DNA of 64,000 bases from Chloracidobacterium sp. (GCA_016716365.1 JADJWM010000003.1:497875-561874), one strand, 5' to 3'; positions 31,886 through 40,448 are shown, numbered from the stretch's first letter. The notes: generated from the sequence alone by a model not told the origin. Made by a program: numbers and translations.

Positions 31886-32917
31886 CTACGGATTGCTCCC
31901 GGGAAAAACGAGCCCTGTCTTTTCGTCCAGCCCGAACATCAGATTCATGTTCTGGACGGCCTGTCCGGCCGCACCTTTCACAAGGTTGTCTATCGCCGAC
32001 AGGACGATGATCCTCCGGCCGTCGGAGTGCATCGAAATGTCACAAAAATTGGTGTTCTTGACCCAGTTGATATCGGGCGAGCCGTCAACGAGCCTTACGA
32101 AGAACGAGTCGCGATAAAACTCCGCGTAAAGATTTGCTAGGTCCTCATTCGTCAAGGCCGCCGTCGTTTCCATGTAGCACGACGCGAAGATCCCGCGGGC
32201 TACGGGGAGGCTGTGTGTCAGGAAAACGATCTCGTTCTCCATGCCGGCAATCTGCTGCAGGTGCTGGGTGATCTCGGGCAAATGCTGGTGGCCGAACGGC
32301 TTGTATGCATAAAACGAGTTCATCCGCTGGGGATGATGCGTGTTCGCGGCGGGTTTTGCACCGGAGCCGGAAGACCCCGTCTTCGCATCGATGATCACGC
32401 TTCCATCCAGTAAACCGCTCTTCGCCATCGGTGCCATCGCCAGCAGGGAAGCCGTGGCAAAGCAGCCTGGGTTGGCGATCCTTCCGGCCGAACGGATGGC
32501 CTCGCGGTTGGTCTCGGTCAGGCCGTATACAAAACCCTGCTGATGATCGCCGCCGTGTTCGGTCTTGTAGAATTTCTTGTGAAGCTCTGCGTCGTCGAGC
32601 CGAAAATCGCCCGAGAGGTCGATCGCCTTTACTCCCGCCGGAAGCCGAGGGATCAGGCTAAGGGCCTGTCCGTGCGGCAGACCGAAAAAAACGACGTCGA
32701 TATCGCTGAGCGACGGAAGATCCTCCGGAGCGGTCGCGAATTCAAGGTCTGTGAGGCCATTCAAGTTTCGGTGGACGGCCGATACAGGCTTGCCCGCGTG
32801 CTCGTTCGCCGTCACGAGCCCTATCTCGGCATTTGGATGGAAAAGGAGGATCCGGAGCAGTTCGCTGCCGCCGTATCCTGATCCGCCAAGTATCGCGATC
32901 TTGATCTTCTCGGTCAT
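31886..32917 (-). CDS. argC: N-acetyl-gamma-glutamyl-phosphate reductase
   Basis: The 343-residue protein has the NADP-binding AILGGSGYGGSELLRIL and the active-site Cys in RIANPGCFATASLLA. It also has HHPQRMNSFYAYKPFGHQHLPEI and a C-terminal DGRRIIVLSAIDNLVKGAAGQAVQNMNLMFG. All match ArgC of the usual length. It reduces acetylglutamyl phosphate to the semialdehyde. It begins 13 bases after the P-loop gene. Confidence 0.96.
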   Translation of the reverse strand: MTEKIKIAILGGSGYGGSELLRILLFHPNAEIGLVTANEHAGKPVSAVHRNLNGLTDLEFATAPEDLPSLSDIDVVFFGLPHGQALSLIPRLPAGVKAIDLSGDFRLDDAELHKKFYKTEHGGDHQQGFVYGLTETNREAIRSAGRIANPGCFATASLLAMAPMAKSGLLDGSVIIDAKTGSSGSGAKPAANTHHPQRMNSFYAYKPFGHQHLPEITQHLQQIAGMENEIVFLTHSLPVARGIFASCYMETTAALTNEDLANLYAEFYRDSFFVRLVDGSPDINWVKNTNFCDISMHSDGRRIIVLSAIDNLVKGAAGQAVQNMNLMFGLDEKTGLVFPGSNP

Positions 32918-32930
32918 CCTTTTTTAATCA

Positions 32931-33983
32931 CTAAGCCGCTATCGCCGACCGATGGTCCTGCATCACAAGCTCGAAAAGCCGTGCCCCGTCCCTTCTCGCA
33001 TTCCCGGCGTGGATCCCGAAACGGCCCTCGATGAACTCCTCGCCCATCGTCGAATCGGTCACAGAGCCGGCAACGACGTCGATCTTGATCCCAATCTCGC
33101 CGAGGAGTGCGACTCCGCCAACCACTCCGACATAGTCAGATGCGCAAAAAACGAACGATCCGATCCGCGAGCGAATTTCCGGGTCCATCAGGATGGAATC
33201 CACGGCGTAACCGCCCATGATGCCGTCGCCCAACTCGGCCACTATCAGGTCGGGGCCGGCTGCGTTCAAGTGATTCAAAACGGCCTTCGCGACCGACGGA
33301 AGATCGCCGTGATCGACGGTCGATGGCAGGCCGCAGTCCAGGAAGCTTGCCGTCGCGACGGCACCCGCATCCTGCATATTCAGCGTGTCCCGCAGGCAGG
33401 CGATGCCGGACAGTTTGGCACCGGCGACGCGGTAACCGGCATTGACAGCTTGCTTGATCAGTTCGACGGCCGCGATGGTTTTCCCGGAATTCATACAGGT
33501 TCCCGCGACCAGCACGATCGGGGCCGAGGGCTCGAGCTTGTCCGAAAGTTCGAGGGCGTCGTCCGAAATGTTCAGCGTGCGGCCAGACGAATCGGCCGCC
33601 ATGCCGATAACCTCAACCTCGATCGCGTCGGAAAGGGAAGAATGGTGGCCGCTGCAAACGCCGATCACACCGCCCATGTTTAATAGATTCAGGCGGTCGC
33701 CCGCAACGACCGAGGCCGGCACGTCGCCGACAAAACCTTTCAATGCACGCCGTTTACCGAGCACGCCGACGATCACGTCGTTCCGGTTGATCCGTGCGAG
33801 ACGCCCGCTCGGCAGTTCAAGCTGGCCGTAGGTCTGGCTTTCGGTCAAAGCCCGGGCCACGACAACATCGCCCGATACCGGAAAACTGCTTCCTTCGATC
33901 ACGCTTACCGTGCCGTCGATCCCGAGGGACGAAGCCACCGAGCCGACCTTTCCGACCGCAACTTTTCTCACGTAATTACCCAT
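32931..33983 (-). CDS. P-loop protein of unknown function in the arginine operon
   Basis: The 350-residue protein has a beta-rich N-terminal half. Its C-terminal P-loop domain contains VLVAGTCMNSGKT (Walker A, Lys168), LIKQAVNAGYRVAGAKLSG, and VAELGDGIMGG as possible Walker B. The pattern recalls DUF1611-like and dethiobiotin-synthetase-type NTPases, but I cannot name the family with confidence. It overlaps argR by 8 bases and is 13 bases from argC, so it belongs to the arginine operon by position. It lacks the ATP-grasp or kinase motifs of known arginine enzymes. Confidence 0.7.
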   Translation of the reverse strand: MGNYVRKVAVGKVGSVASSLGIDGTVSVIEGSSFPVSGDVVVARALTESQTYGQLELPSGRLARINRNDVIVGVLGKRRALKGFVGDVPASVVAGDRLNLLNMGGVIGVCSGHHSSLSDAIEVEVIGMAADSSGRTLNISDDALELSDKLEPSAPIVLVAGTCMNSGKTIAAVELIKQAVNAGYRVAGAKLSGIACLRDTLNMQDAGAVATASFLDCGLPSTVDHGDLPSVAKAVLNHLNAAGPDLIVAELGDGIMGGYAVDSILMDPEIRSRIGSFVFCASDYVGVVGGVALLGEIGIKIDVVAGSVTDSTMGEEFIEGRFGIHAGNARRDGARLFELVMQDHRSAIAA

Positions 33984-34395
33984 TGAATGACTCCCAGATC
34001 TTCTTTATCGCGGCCTTCTGGACTTTTTCGTCGCGAACGGCGATAAAGATAGTGTCGTCGCCGGCTATCGTCCCGGCGATCTCGTCTATTCCCGCCGCGT
34101 CGATCCGCACTGCCGCGGCCGACGCCAGCCCAGGCGAGCAGCGGGCGACAATAATGTTTGGCCCGGCAGTCTCAAGTGATGAAAGCCCGAACACCTCGGC
34201 GCCTTTCGGGCTCTGCGGAAGCGTGTATTGTCCTCCTGCTTTTATCACACCCAGTTCATCAAGATCTCGCGAAACGCTCGCCTGCGTTACGTCGAAACCG
34301 CGTCCCCGCAATTGCCGGACAAGTGCCGCCTGGCTCTTGATCCGCTTTGCGGAAACTATGTTCACGATCTCTCTTTGCCGCTGGTCTTTTTGCAT
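33976..34395 (-). CDS. argR: Arginine repressor ArgR
   Basis: The 139-residue protein has a winged helix-turn-helix N-domain (QRQREIVNIVSAKRIKSQAA and FDVTQASVSRDLDELGVIK). The C-domain has the oligomerisation and arginine-binding motif IAGTIAGDDTIFIAVRDEKV. It represses the arginine genes when arginine is plentiful, as a hexamer. It leads the operon, so it likely controls itself through the palindrome at 34409-34427. Confidence 0.95.
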   Translation of the reverse strand: MQKDQRQREIVNIVSAKRIKSQAALVRQLRGRGFDVTQASVSRDLDELGVIKAGGQYTLPQSPKGAEVFGLSSLETAGPNIIVARCSPGLASAAAVRIDAAGIDEIAGTIAGDDTIFIAVRDEKVQKAAIKKIWESFNG

Positions 34396-34408
34396 CTTAC
34401 ACGTGTTC

Positions 34409-34427
34409 TATGCACTCGAAATGCATA
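34409..34427. promoter_or_regulatory. Candidate ArgR operator (ARG-box-like palindrome)
   Basis: TATGCA (34409-34414) and TGCATA (34422-34427) form a 19-base palindrome 13 bases upstream of the argR ATG. Further AT-rich TGTATA repeats lie at 34433-34446. ARG boxes are weak 18-base AT-rich palindromes, often in pairs, so this fits an autoregulatory site. Confidence 0.45.
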
Positions 34428-34482
34428 AACAGTGTATAGATGTATAAATATGAGTGCAAGTTGCCGGGACGGATGTTCCGGG

Positions 34483-35667
34483 TTAGAAGAGACTGATCTT
34501 GATGCGGAGATATTTTTTCGGGTTCTGGCGGAAATCGTAAATGAGCTTTGTGGTCTCGCTCGAGAACTGGTTCACGTTTGCGGCCGTCTGGTTAATGCTG
34601 TTGTAGAGTGTGTCGTCAGTGATCAGCTTTCCGACGGTGCCCTTGCCGGCCTGGGCATCGGCGATCAGCTGTTCGATGCGTGTTGCGGTCGAGTTGAACC
34701 GGGCGAGCGTGGACTTTGCGTCCTCGTAAAGCTGCTCGTCCTTCAGGAATTTTCCGGCGGTCCCTTTTCCGGCCGTCAGGTCGGCCGAGATGAGCTTAAA
34801 GTCGTCTGCGATCGAGCTGATCTTTCCGGCCGACTGGCGAAGTTCGGCGATGGCGGCCCGGGTCTCGTCGTAGAGCGCATCATCGGTGACGAATTTTCCG
34901 GCCGTTCCGCGGCCGGCCCGTATGTCGGCCGAGATGGCCTCAAGCTGTTCGATCGTCCGGTTTAGGCTGTTGTAGAGTTCCGGGTCGTTGACCAGTTTTC
35001 CCGCGGTCCCTTCGCCGCGATTAACCTTGTTCAGCGTCGCCTGCATTTCGGAGATCGTCGTATCGAGGTTTCGATACAGCGACTCGTCATTAATGATCCG
35101 GCCCAGGGTCCCGTCGCCCTGGTTCGCCTTGTTGAGGATCTCGTTCGCGGGAATCGCGAGCCGATTGATCTGTTCGAGAAGGTCGTTTCCGGTCCGCGTT
35201 AACTGGTTCACCGAGATCGCAACGCGTGATTCGAGTACCGCATTCTCCGCGACCGGCGATCCCTTTGCGGTGCCGAGCGAGATATTTATCGTCTTGTCGT
35301 TTGCAAGCAGCGAGGTCGCGATCAACTGGGCGTTCGAATCCGTCCGGATCCGCTCGTTGATCGGCTGGCCGTTCATTTCGCTGTCGACCGCCATCACGGC
35401 CTCGACCTTCAGTTCTTCCTCGCTGTCCGGCGCCAACAGCTCAACGCGATCCACCTTGCCGATGCGCACGCCGGCAAGTTGGACCTCCGACCCCTCTTTA
35501 AGGCCATCGGCGGCCGCAAATCTCGCCCGCAGCATGAATTTCTTCTCGAACGGATTGAAGTCGCCCGTCGAATTAAGGATCAGGAACGCCAGGATCGCCA
35601 GGCCGAAGAGGACAAAGATCCCGACGCGGAGTTTACTGAATGTGAGGGCCCTTTTCGTTGACGGCAT
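34483..35667 (-). CDS. mlaD: MlaD/MCE-domain lipid transport protein
   Basis: The 394-residue protein has an N-terminal membrane segment (FVLFGLAILAFLIL) and an MCE domain: RARFAAADGLKEGSEVQLAGVRIGKV, later TSLLANDKTINISLG. After it come about 240 helical residues with five copies of a G-G-T-x-G-K/R....D..LY motif, at residues 183, 217, 251, 299 and 340. MCE proteins bind lipids as hexamers in the periplasm, and the long helical part could form a tube or needle. It is downstream of mlaF and mlaE. Confidence 0.9.
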   Translation of the reverse strand: MPSTKRALTFSKLRVGIFVLFGLAILAFLILNSTGDFNPFEKKFMLRARFAAADGLKEGSEVQLAGVRIGKVDRVELLAPDSEEELKVEAVMAVDSEMNGQPINERIRTDSNAQLIATSLLANDKTINISLGTAKGSPVAENAVLESRVAISVNQLTRTGNDLLEQINRLAIPANEILNKANQGDGTLGRIINDESLYRNLDTTISEMQATLNKVNRGEGTAGKLVNDPELYNSLNRTIEQLEAISADIRAGRGTAGKFVTDDALYDETRAAIAELRQSAGKISSIADDFKLISADLTAGKGTAGKFLKDEQLYEDAKSTLARFNSTATRIEQLIADAQAGKGTVGKLITDDTLYNSINQTAANVNQFSSETTKLIYDFRQNPKKYLRIKISLF

Positions 35668-35670
35668 GAC

Positions 35671-36576
35671 CTAGCTTAACTTCCCGTGGATGAACGTCTT
35701 TATGTAAGGATCCGGCGATCGCTGCAGTTTTTCGTCTGATCCGCTGAAAATGATCTTTCCGTTACGCAACATTATCACTTCCGTATTGATCAAACAAAGA
35801 CGCTCTCCTTCCTTTTCGAACAGTACTTCGCCGTCCGGTCCGACGATCGCATACTCCGATGAAAGGTAGCGGACATTGTTCATTTCGTGGGTCACAAAGA
35901 TGGACGAAACGTCCTGAAGGTCGCGGAGTTTGATCGCAAGTTCGCAGATCGTACGTGCGGTCGGCGGGTCGAGCCCGGCGGTCGGCTCGTCAAAAAGCAC
36001 GAGCTGCGGATCCCCTATCAATGCCCGGGCGATGCCGACCCGCCGCCGCATCCCGCCCGATAATTCGATCGGCATCTTTTCGATCGCGTCCTCGAGCGCT
36101 ACGAACTGGAGCATCCTGCGCACCTCCTGTTCTATCTCCTCTTCCTCCACGCCTTGCTCGCGAAGACGATATGCGACGTTCTCATAGACGGAGAGCGAGT
36201 CAAAAAGTGCCCCTTCCTGAAATACCATCCCGATCTTCTGCCGGACAGGCATCATCTCCAGTTCGGAATAGCCCGTGATCTCCTCGCCGTCGATGAGGAT
36301 ATGCCCCGAATCGGGCTTAAGCAGGCCGAGTATCAGCCGGATGATCGTCGATTTCCCGCCGCCGCTCGGGCCCAGGATCACTTTCGTCTCGCCGCGCCGG
36401 ACCATGAAGCTGACACCGTTCAGCACGACCTTCTCGTCGAACGCCAGATGCACGTCCCGAAACTCGATGGCAGGCACGGTGCGGTGCGGCTGATCGACCG
36501 CGTCGTGGATGTCGGCCTGCTCGGCATCAGCCGAAATATCGGGGGTCAAGTCCAGTGTTTTTGCGAGATCGTTCAT
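35671..36576 (-). CDS. mlaF: Mla-type ABC transporter ATP-binding protein
   Basis: The 301-residue ABC ATPase has Walker A LGPSGGGKST, Q-loop GMVFQEGALFDSLSVYENV, signature LSGGMRRRVGIAR and Walker B LVLFDEPTAGLDP, with the switch His in VTHEMN. The FQ.GALFDSL sequence is characteristic of MlaF/Mkl. An N-terminal extension of about 35 acidic residues is unusual. It powers phospholipid transport with MlaE and MlaD. It is 15 bases after mlaE. Confidence 0.94.
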   Translation of the reverse strand: MNDLAKTLDLTPDISADAEQADIHDAVDQPHRTVPAIEFRDVHLAFDEKVVLNGVSFMVRRGETKVILGPSGGGKSTIIRLILGLLKPDSGHILIDGEEITGYSELEMMPVRQKIGMVFQEGALFDSLSVYENVAYRLREQGVEEEEIEQEVRRMLQFVALEDAIEKMPIELSGGMRRRVGIARALIGDPQLVLFDEPTAGLDPPTARTICELAIKLRDLQDVSSIFVTHEMNNVRYLSSEYAIVGPDGEVLFEKEGERLCLINTEVIMLRNGKIIFSGSDEKLQRSPDPYIKTFIHGKLS

Positions 36577-36591
36577 TCTAAGGCTGCCGGA

Positions 36592-37362
36592 TCAATACAG
36601 GCCTACGCCGAGGATCGATTGAATGGCCTTTGCCAGGAAAAAATCGAAAATGATCACCCAGATCGACGATATAACGACGGCCTGGATGGTCGATTGGCCC
36701 ACGCCCACAGTGCCGCCGGTCGTTGAAAGGCCCTTGTGGCATGAGATGCCGCCGATCACCAGACCGAAAAAGAAGGGCTTGATTATTCCGCCGATCAGGT
36801 CGCTGGAAGTGATCCCGTATCTTACCGACGTGATAAAGGTATTCTGGTCCTGGTCATAGATATATGATGCGATCACGCCGCCGCCGATTATCCCGAAGAT
36901 GTCGGCCGCGACCGTTAACAGCGGAAGCATCACGATAAGGGCAATGACGCGCGGTGCTACAAGTTTCTTGATCGGGTCGGTGCCTAGGGCTCTCATCGCG
37001 TCGATCTGCTGTGAAACGACCATCGAACCCAGCTCCGCCGAGATCGCCGAGCCGATGCGTCCCGATACCATCAGAGCGGTCAGCACCGGGCCAAGCTCGC
37101 GGATCAGCGAAACCGAGACCGACCTGCCCGTTTCGCTGTGGACGCCGTAATACTGCAGCGTCGGGAAGGTCTGCAGCACGAGGACCGCTCCGGTGAAAAA
37201 ACCCGTGAGCAGCACGATCGGAAGCGACCCGACGCCGATCACGTCCATCTGCCGCACCAGCTGGTCGAGGTATCGCGGCCCGCGGAACATGCCCCGGACC
37301 ACGCCCCAAAGCAGGAGGCTGACCTCTTGAAGTTCAAACAGGAATTTTGTGATCGGATTCAT
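36592..37362 (-). CDS. mlaE: Mla-type ABC transporter permease
   Basis: The 256-residue polytopic membrane protein has the MlaE family sequence: VGVGSLPIVLLTGFFTGAVL, ELGPVLTALMVSGRIGSAISAELGSM, QIDAMRALGTDPIKKLVAPR, and a C-terminal GFFFG-like segment. It is the inner-membrane permease of the lipid transporter. It starts the operon mlaE-mlaF-mlaD, with argR downstream on the same strand. Confidence 0.95.
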   Translation of the reverse strand: MNPITKFLFELQEVSLLLWGVVRGMFRGPRYLDQLVRQMDVIGVGSLPIVLLTGFFTGAVLVLQTFPTLQYYGVHSETGRSVSVSLIRELGPVLTALMVSGRIGSAISAELGSMVVSQQIDAMRALGTDPIKKLVAPRVIALIVMLPLLTVAADIFGIIGGGVIASYIYDQDQNTFITSVRYGITSSDLIGGIIKPFFFGLVIGGISCHKGLSTTGGTVGVGQSTIQAVVISSIWVIIFDFFLAKAIQSILGVGLY

Positions 37363-37561
37363 TCGCGGACAGGCCGTGCACCAGCGAAAAATATGATTTC
37401 AAAAAGGTTACAACGAAGTCGGCGAATCGACAAACAGGCATTCAGTCGACTAGACCTCTGAACATTTCCTGACGGCCGGATCATGCCGCATTCGCGATAA
37501 GAGCATATGTTTCGGAGCTCATCATCCTGATCCTCACCGAAAAGCGGTCGCCGAAGAAAGG

Positions 37562-37586
37562 AAAAAGGCCGCGAATCTTCGCGGCC
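37562..37586 (-). terminator. Terminator of the sigma factor operon
   Basis: On the minus strand GGCCGCGAA and TTCGCGGCC (37567-37575 and 37578-37586) pair perfectly over nine bases with a two-base spacer, then five Ts (37562-37566). It lies between the Spy-like gene and mlaE. Confidence 0.85.
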
Positions 37587-37614
37587 ATTGAAGGAGAGAC
37601 CTTGGGAAAAAAGA

Positions 37615-38190
37615 TCATCTATCGATCGGCGGAGGCGGCTGCCGCCTCGGCGGAAATTGCCCGCGCGGCTGGGCCTGCCGGGCAGGGCGATCCTGCAAGC
37701 GCTCGCGGGCCTCGGCAAACCGGCGGCGTATCTCGCGGAACTTCATCAACTGCTCCGGTGTCAGCAGCCGTCGAACCGCAAGCTCATTCGAGAATTTGAT
37801 CCGCGCCAGCTCGGCCTGAGCCGATTGGTATTCGAGAAGGCTTGCTCGATACGCTGGCTCGTCGACCTCATCGGAATAAATGGCCAGATTCAGCCCGCGT
37901 GTTGCGTCCTGAAAACGCTTGCGGGCCGCCTCTTCGACGGGTTTCCGCTCCTGATTGAGCTTTCTGAGCGCCTCGATCTGATCGGGCGAAAGGCCAAGTT
38001 CGCGCAGCAGATTCGGCCGCGGGGCGGGCTCTTGAGGTTCGCCGGCAAAACGGCTATCGGCCGGCCGCGGCTCCATGGGCCTGCGTTCCTGGCCGATCGC
38101 GGCGGCCGAAAACACTGCCATCCCGGCCAATGCCAAGCCGACGCGGACAAATCTCTTTGGGTTCAACATTTTTGTGAGCAGCATAGTCAT
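37615..38190 (-). CDS. Spy/CpxP-like periplasmic protein
   Basis: The 191-residue protein has a signal peptide (GLALAGMAVFSAAAIGQ). Helical repeats follow, with two LTxxQ-like motifs (LGLSPDQIEAL and LLTPEQLMKFREIRRRF), as in the Spy/CpxP/heavy-metal-sensor family. A Pro- and Arg-rich tail ends it. Such proteins are envelope-stress chaperones or sensors. It overlaps the anti-sigma gene as ATGA, so it is the third gene of that operon. Confidence 0.75.
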   Translation of the reverse strand: MTMLLTKMLNPKRFVRVGLALAGMAVFSAAAIGQERRPMEPRPADSRFAGEPQEPAPRPNLLRELGLSPDQIEALRKLNQERKPVEEAARKRFQDATRGLNLAIYSDEVDEPAYRASLLEYQSAQAELARIKFSNELAVRRLLTPEQLMKFREIRRRFAEARERLQDRPARQAQPRGQFPPRRQPPPPIDR

Positions 38191-38885
38191 TTACGCGTAT
38201 CGACATCCGCAAGCAGTTCGCCGAGGCGGAGGGTTACGTCGTCCTCATCTTCAAATTCGACCAGCCGGGGGGCACTCGTTCGTTGGTCCTGGACCGTCCG
38301 GGACGGTGTCCGGGATCGATTGACCACCGCTTGGGCCGGACGGGATGTCTTACTCCTTGGTTTGCGGGTCGATGCTGGTCTTTCGGACACGGTCACCATG
38401 TCCTCACGAAAAGCACCATTTTCCGAAGAAGGCTCTTCGGCGGACGGCTCGCCGGTTTCAATAACGACCGGTCCTGTTTCGATGACCGACGGAGGTACGT
38501 CAACACCGGCAAACTCATCATTTGCGGGCATATAAGCCCAGAAAGCCATCACGGCGAGTACCGCAGCAAAAGAAACGCCCGCGGACGCCCAACGCATCGG
38601 CGAAGCAAAGATCGCTCTTAACGGATCGAGCCAAGATGCGGCCGGCTCCGTCGCGATCGGTATCTCGATGAGCGGCGTTTTCATCACGGCGAACTCATCC
38701 CGGTTCCATTCATAGACTGAAAGCCGGGCCAGCGACAGATCCGCGAATTCGCTGGTGCAAGGATCGCAAACGGCCAAATGGTCTTCGATCCCTGTGCGCA
38801 CCGCCGGCGAAAGCTCATCGTACATCAGTGCGACGAAGTCTTCGGCCGAACAGCAATCTGGTTTCGATCTGGTCTCGTTATTCAT
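38187..38885 (-). CDS. Anti-sigma factor with zinc-finger-like domain
   Basis: The 232-residue membrane protein has an N-terminal HxxxCxxC motif (DHLAVCDPC), as in zf-HC2 anti-sigma domains, preceded by CC at residues 11-12. It then has a membrane segment near residues 97-115 (ASAGVSFAAVLAVMAFWAY), and an acidic, Thr- and Pro-rich periplasmic part. It would bind and hold back the sigma factor encoded 10 bases upstream, releasing it upon envelope stress. Confidence 0.87.
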   Translation of the reverse strand: MNNETRSKPDCCSAEDFVALMYDELSPAVRTGIEDHLAVCDPCTSEFADLSLARLSVYEWNRDEFAVMKTPLIEIPIATEPAASWLDPLRAIFASPMRWASAGVSFAAVLAVMAFWAYMPANDEFAGVDVPPSVIETGPVVIETGEPSAEEPSSENGAFREDMVTVSERPASTRKPRSKTSRPAQAVVNRSRTPSRTVQDQRTSAPRLVEFEDEDDVTLRLGELLADVDTRK

Positions 38886-38894
38886 TGTCTTGTC

Positions 38895-39473
38895 TCAGGC
38901 GATCTCAAGCGGCACCCGCTCAAGCTTCATCCGAAGCTGGCGTAAAGCCGTGTAAAGCCTGCTCTTAACGGTACTCAGCGGAAGGTCGAGGGTGTCGGAT
39001 ATCTCCTGAAACGTCATGTCCTCGAATTCCTTCATCACAACGACCTGCCGCAATTCCGACGGCAGGGAAGTCACGGCCTGCCGCACCAGGTTGAGGCGTT
39101 CATTTGCCTCGGTCGTTCGCGACGGCGACGTTCTTTCGGACGCGACAAAGTACCGCTCTTCTTCCGCCTTGTCCTCGTCGATGAATTCTTCCGATCTCGT
39201 CCGCGCCTTTCGCTTTGTCGTCAGGCACTGGTTGACAGCGATCCTATGCAGCCACGACGAGACCTTAGCTTCGCCCCGGAACCTTGCAAGGCCGCGGTAA
39301 GCGGCGATAAAGGCTTCCTGAGCGGCATCCCTAGCCTCGTCCTCGCGGCCGAGCATACCAAAACACAGTGCAAAGATCTTCCGGTCCCAACGCCTCACGA
39401 TCTCGCCGAAGGCCTCGGGGTTCTCCGCAACCGCCAGTTCAACTAGCTCTTCATCGGTCAGATCAATAAACAT
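38895..39473 (-). CDS. ECF-family RNA polymerase sigma factor
   Basis: The 192-residue sigma-70-like factor has region 2 (MLGREDEARDAAQEAFIAAY and FRGEAKVSSWLHRIAVNQ) and region 4 (LPSELRQVVVMKEFEDMTFQ, then EISDTLDLPLSTVKSRLYTA). These are typical of RpoE-type ECF sigma factors. It directs RNA polymerase to a small regulon, with the anti-sigma and Spy-like genes in the same operon. Confidence 0.93.
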   Translation of the reverse strand: MFIDLTDEELVELAVAENPEAFGEIVRRWDRKIFALCFGMLGREDEARDAAQEAFIAAYRGLARFRGEAKVSSWLHRIAVNQCLTTKRKARTRSEEFIDEDKAEEERYFVASERTSPSRTTEANERLNLVRQAVTSLPSELRQVVVMKEFEDMTFQEISDTLDLPLSTVKSRLYTALRQLRMKLERVPLEIA

Positions 39474-40215
39474 CCAGCCGCAACGATCTCAATTCAGAAC
39501 GAACGGGAAAAACACATCCGTTCACCATCAACCAGTAATAAGACGCAATAAATGCCGCCAAAGTTGAATAATTTACCAGGCGCATCACCTTTAACAAATG
39601 TCGAGGCGTCCTTCACGAGTCTCGTTATTCACACTCATTACTGATTAATAATTTCTAATTAGTAATTAATATTGAAGGACTCCTCACGAGTCTCGTCGTT
39701 CAGGCCCATTGCCGATCACTAAGCAGCCGTAAAGCGGTCCTTCGCGGGACCCGGCGGCCGCGGCGACCGGGCGCTTGGCCGCAGATCGTGGAATTCGAGA
39801 AGCGAGTGCCGCGTTCCGCGTTCCGGCTGCGTTCCGACCGCGTTCCGGCTGCGTTCGGAACGTGCAACCCATTGATGTTATTACGTTTATAGCCCTAAAT
39901 GAGGCGTATTCAGCGAAAATTAACAAGAAACTTTTTGAAGCCCGTAAGTCCTTTGTTTTCAACACCGGGCCGTAAAGTGCCCCGAAACAATCTTCACCTA
40001 CCTGATCTATTGTCCCAATTGTTCCAGTTCATTCTGTAAACCCATTTCAGGACGAGACACGGCCTGTTTCGCCATACCAAATTATCAAACAACAAAAAGC
40101 ACCGCCGGCCGAATGACCGGGTGCCGATCCGAAGTGGTTTGGCGGCGCTCCAACGCCCGCTATCGAGATTTTACCAACACAACCGCGCCGGACAATCGCA
40201 CGATCTAAGAAATGC

Positions 40216-40296
40216 ACGATAGGAATGAAATGTACGATCCGAACGATAGGAATGATACGCAAGCCGCGAACGATAGGAACGATATGGAAGCTGGGA
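40216..40296. repeat. Three-copy 27-base tandem repeat
   Basis: Copies start at 40216, 40243 and 40270, each opening with ACGATAGGAA(T/C)GA. The period is exactly 27 bases; the second half of the unit is degenerate. The period equals nine codons, but no gene is evident. It may be a VNTR or protein-binding array. Confidence 0.65.
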
Positions 40297-40342
40297 GAGG
40301 TCGGAAAGGTCTATTCTTCTACTGCTTACTGCTCACCGCCAA

Positions 40343-40376
40343 CTGTAACGGTTACACCTGCTACAGGCTGTTACAG
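40343..40376. repeat. Nested inverted repeat
   Basis: CTGTAAC (40343-40349) pairs with GTTACAG (40370-40376), and CCTG (40357-40360) with CAGG (40364-40367) inside. On the minus strand it lies about 70 bases beyond the TIR-like gene stop, so it might help end that transcript, although no T run follows. Confidence 0.5.
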
Positions 40377-40448
40377 CGATCGTGTGGAGCCCAGTAAAAG
40401 GTTGATGCGTAACAACCGGTTACGGGTGAAACTCTTACAGGTGAATAT

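Larger units (their letters stand above)
39474..40448. other. Gene-free, repeat-bearing region
   Basis: The 975-base stretch has no convincing gene. It is partly very AT-rich (39630-39675) and holds several repeats. TCACGAGTCTCGT occurs twice (39613-39625 and 39684-39696). A 22-base unit beginning GCGTTCCGGCTGCGTTC repeats in tandem (39818-39861). Three copies of a 27-base unit are at 40216-40296. A nested inverted repeat is at 40343-40376. The base composition and repeats suggest an unstable or acquired gap next to the TIR gene. Confidence 0.6.

Noticed and set aside
28726..34395. Ordinary ornithine carbamoyltransferase (argF/argI) in the arginine operon
   Set aside because: The WHPKPLP, HHPCQ and IDEAENRLHVQKAI motifs belong to the N-acylornithine group.
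39601..40445. Possible CRISPR array in the repeat-rich gap
   Set aside because: Repeats are few, of different units, and lack regular spacers; no cas gene is near.
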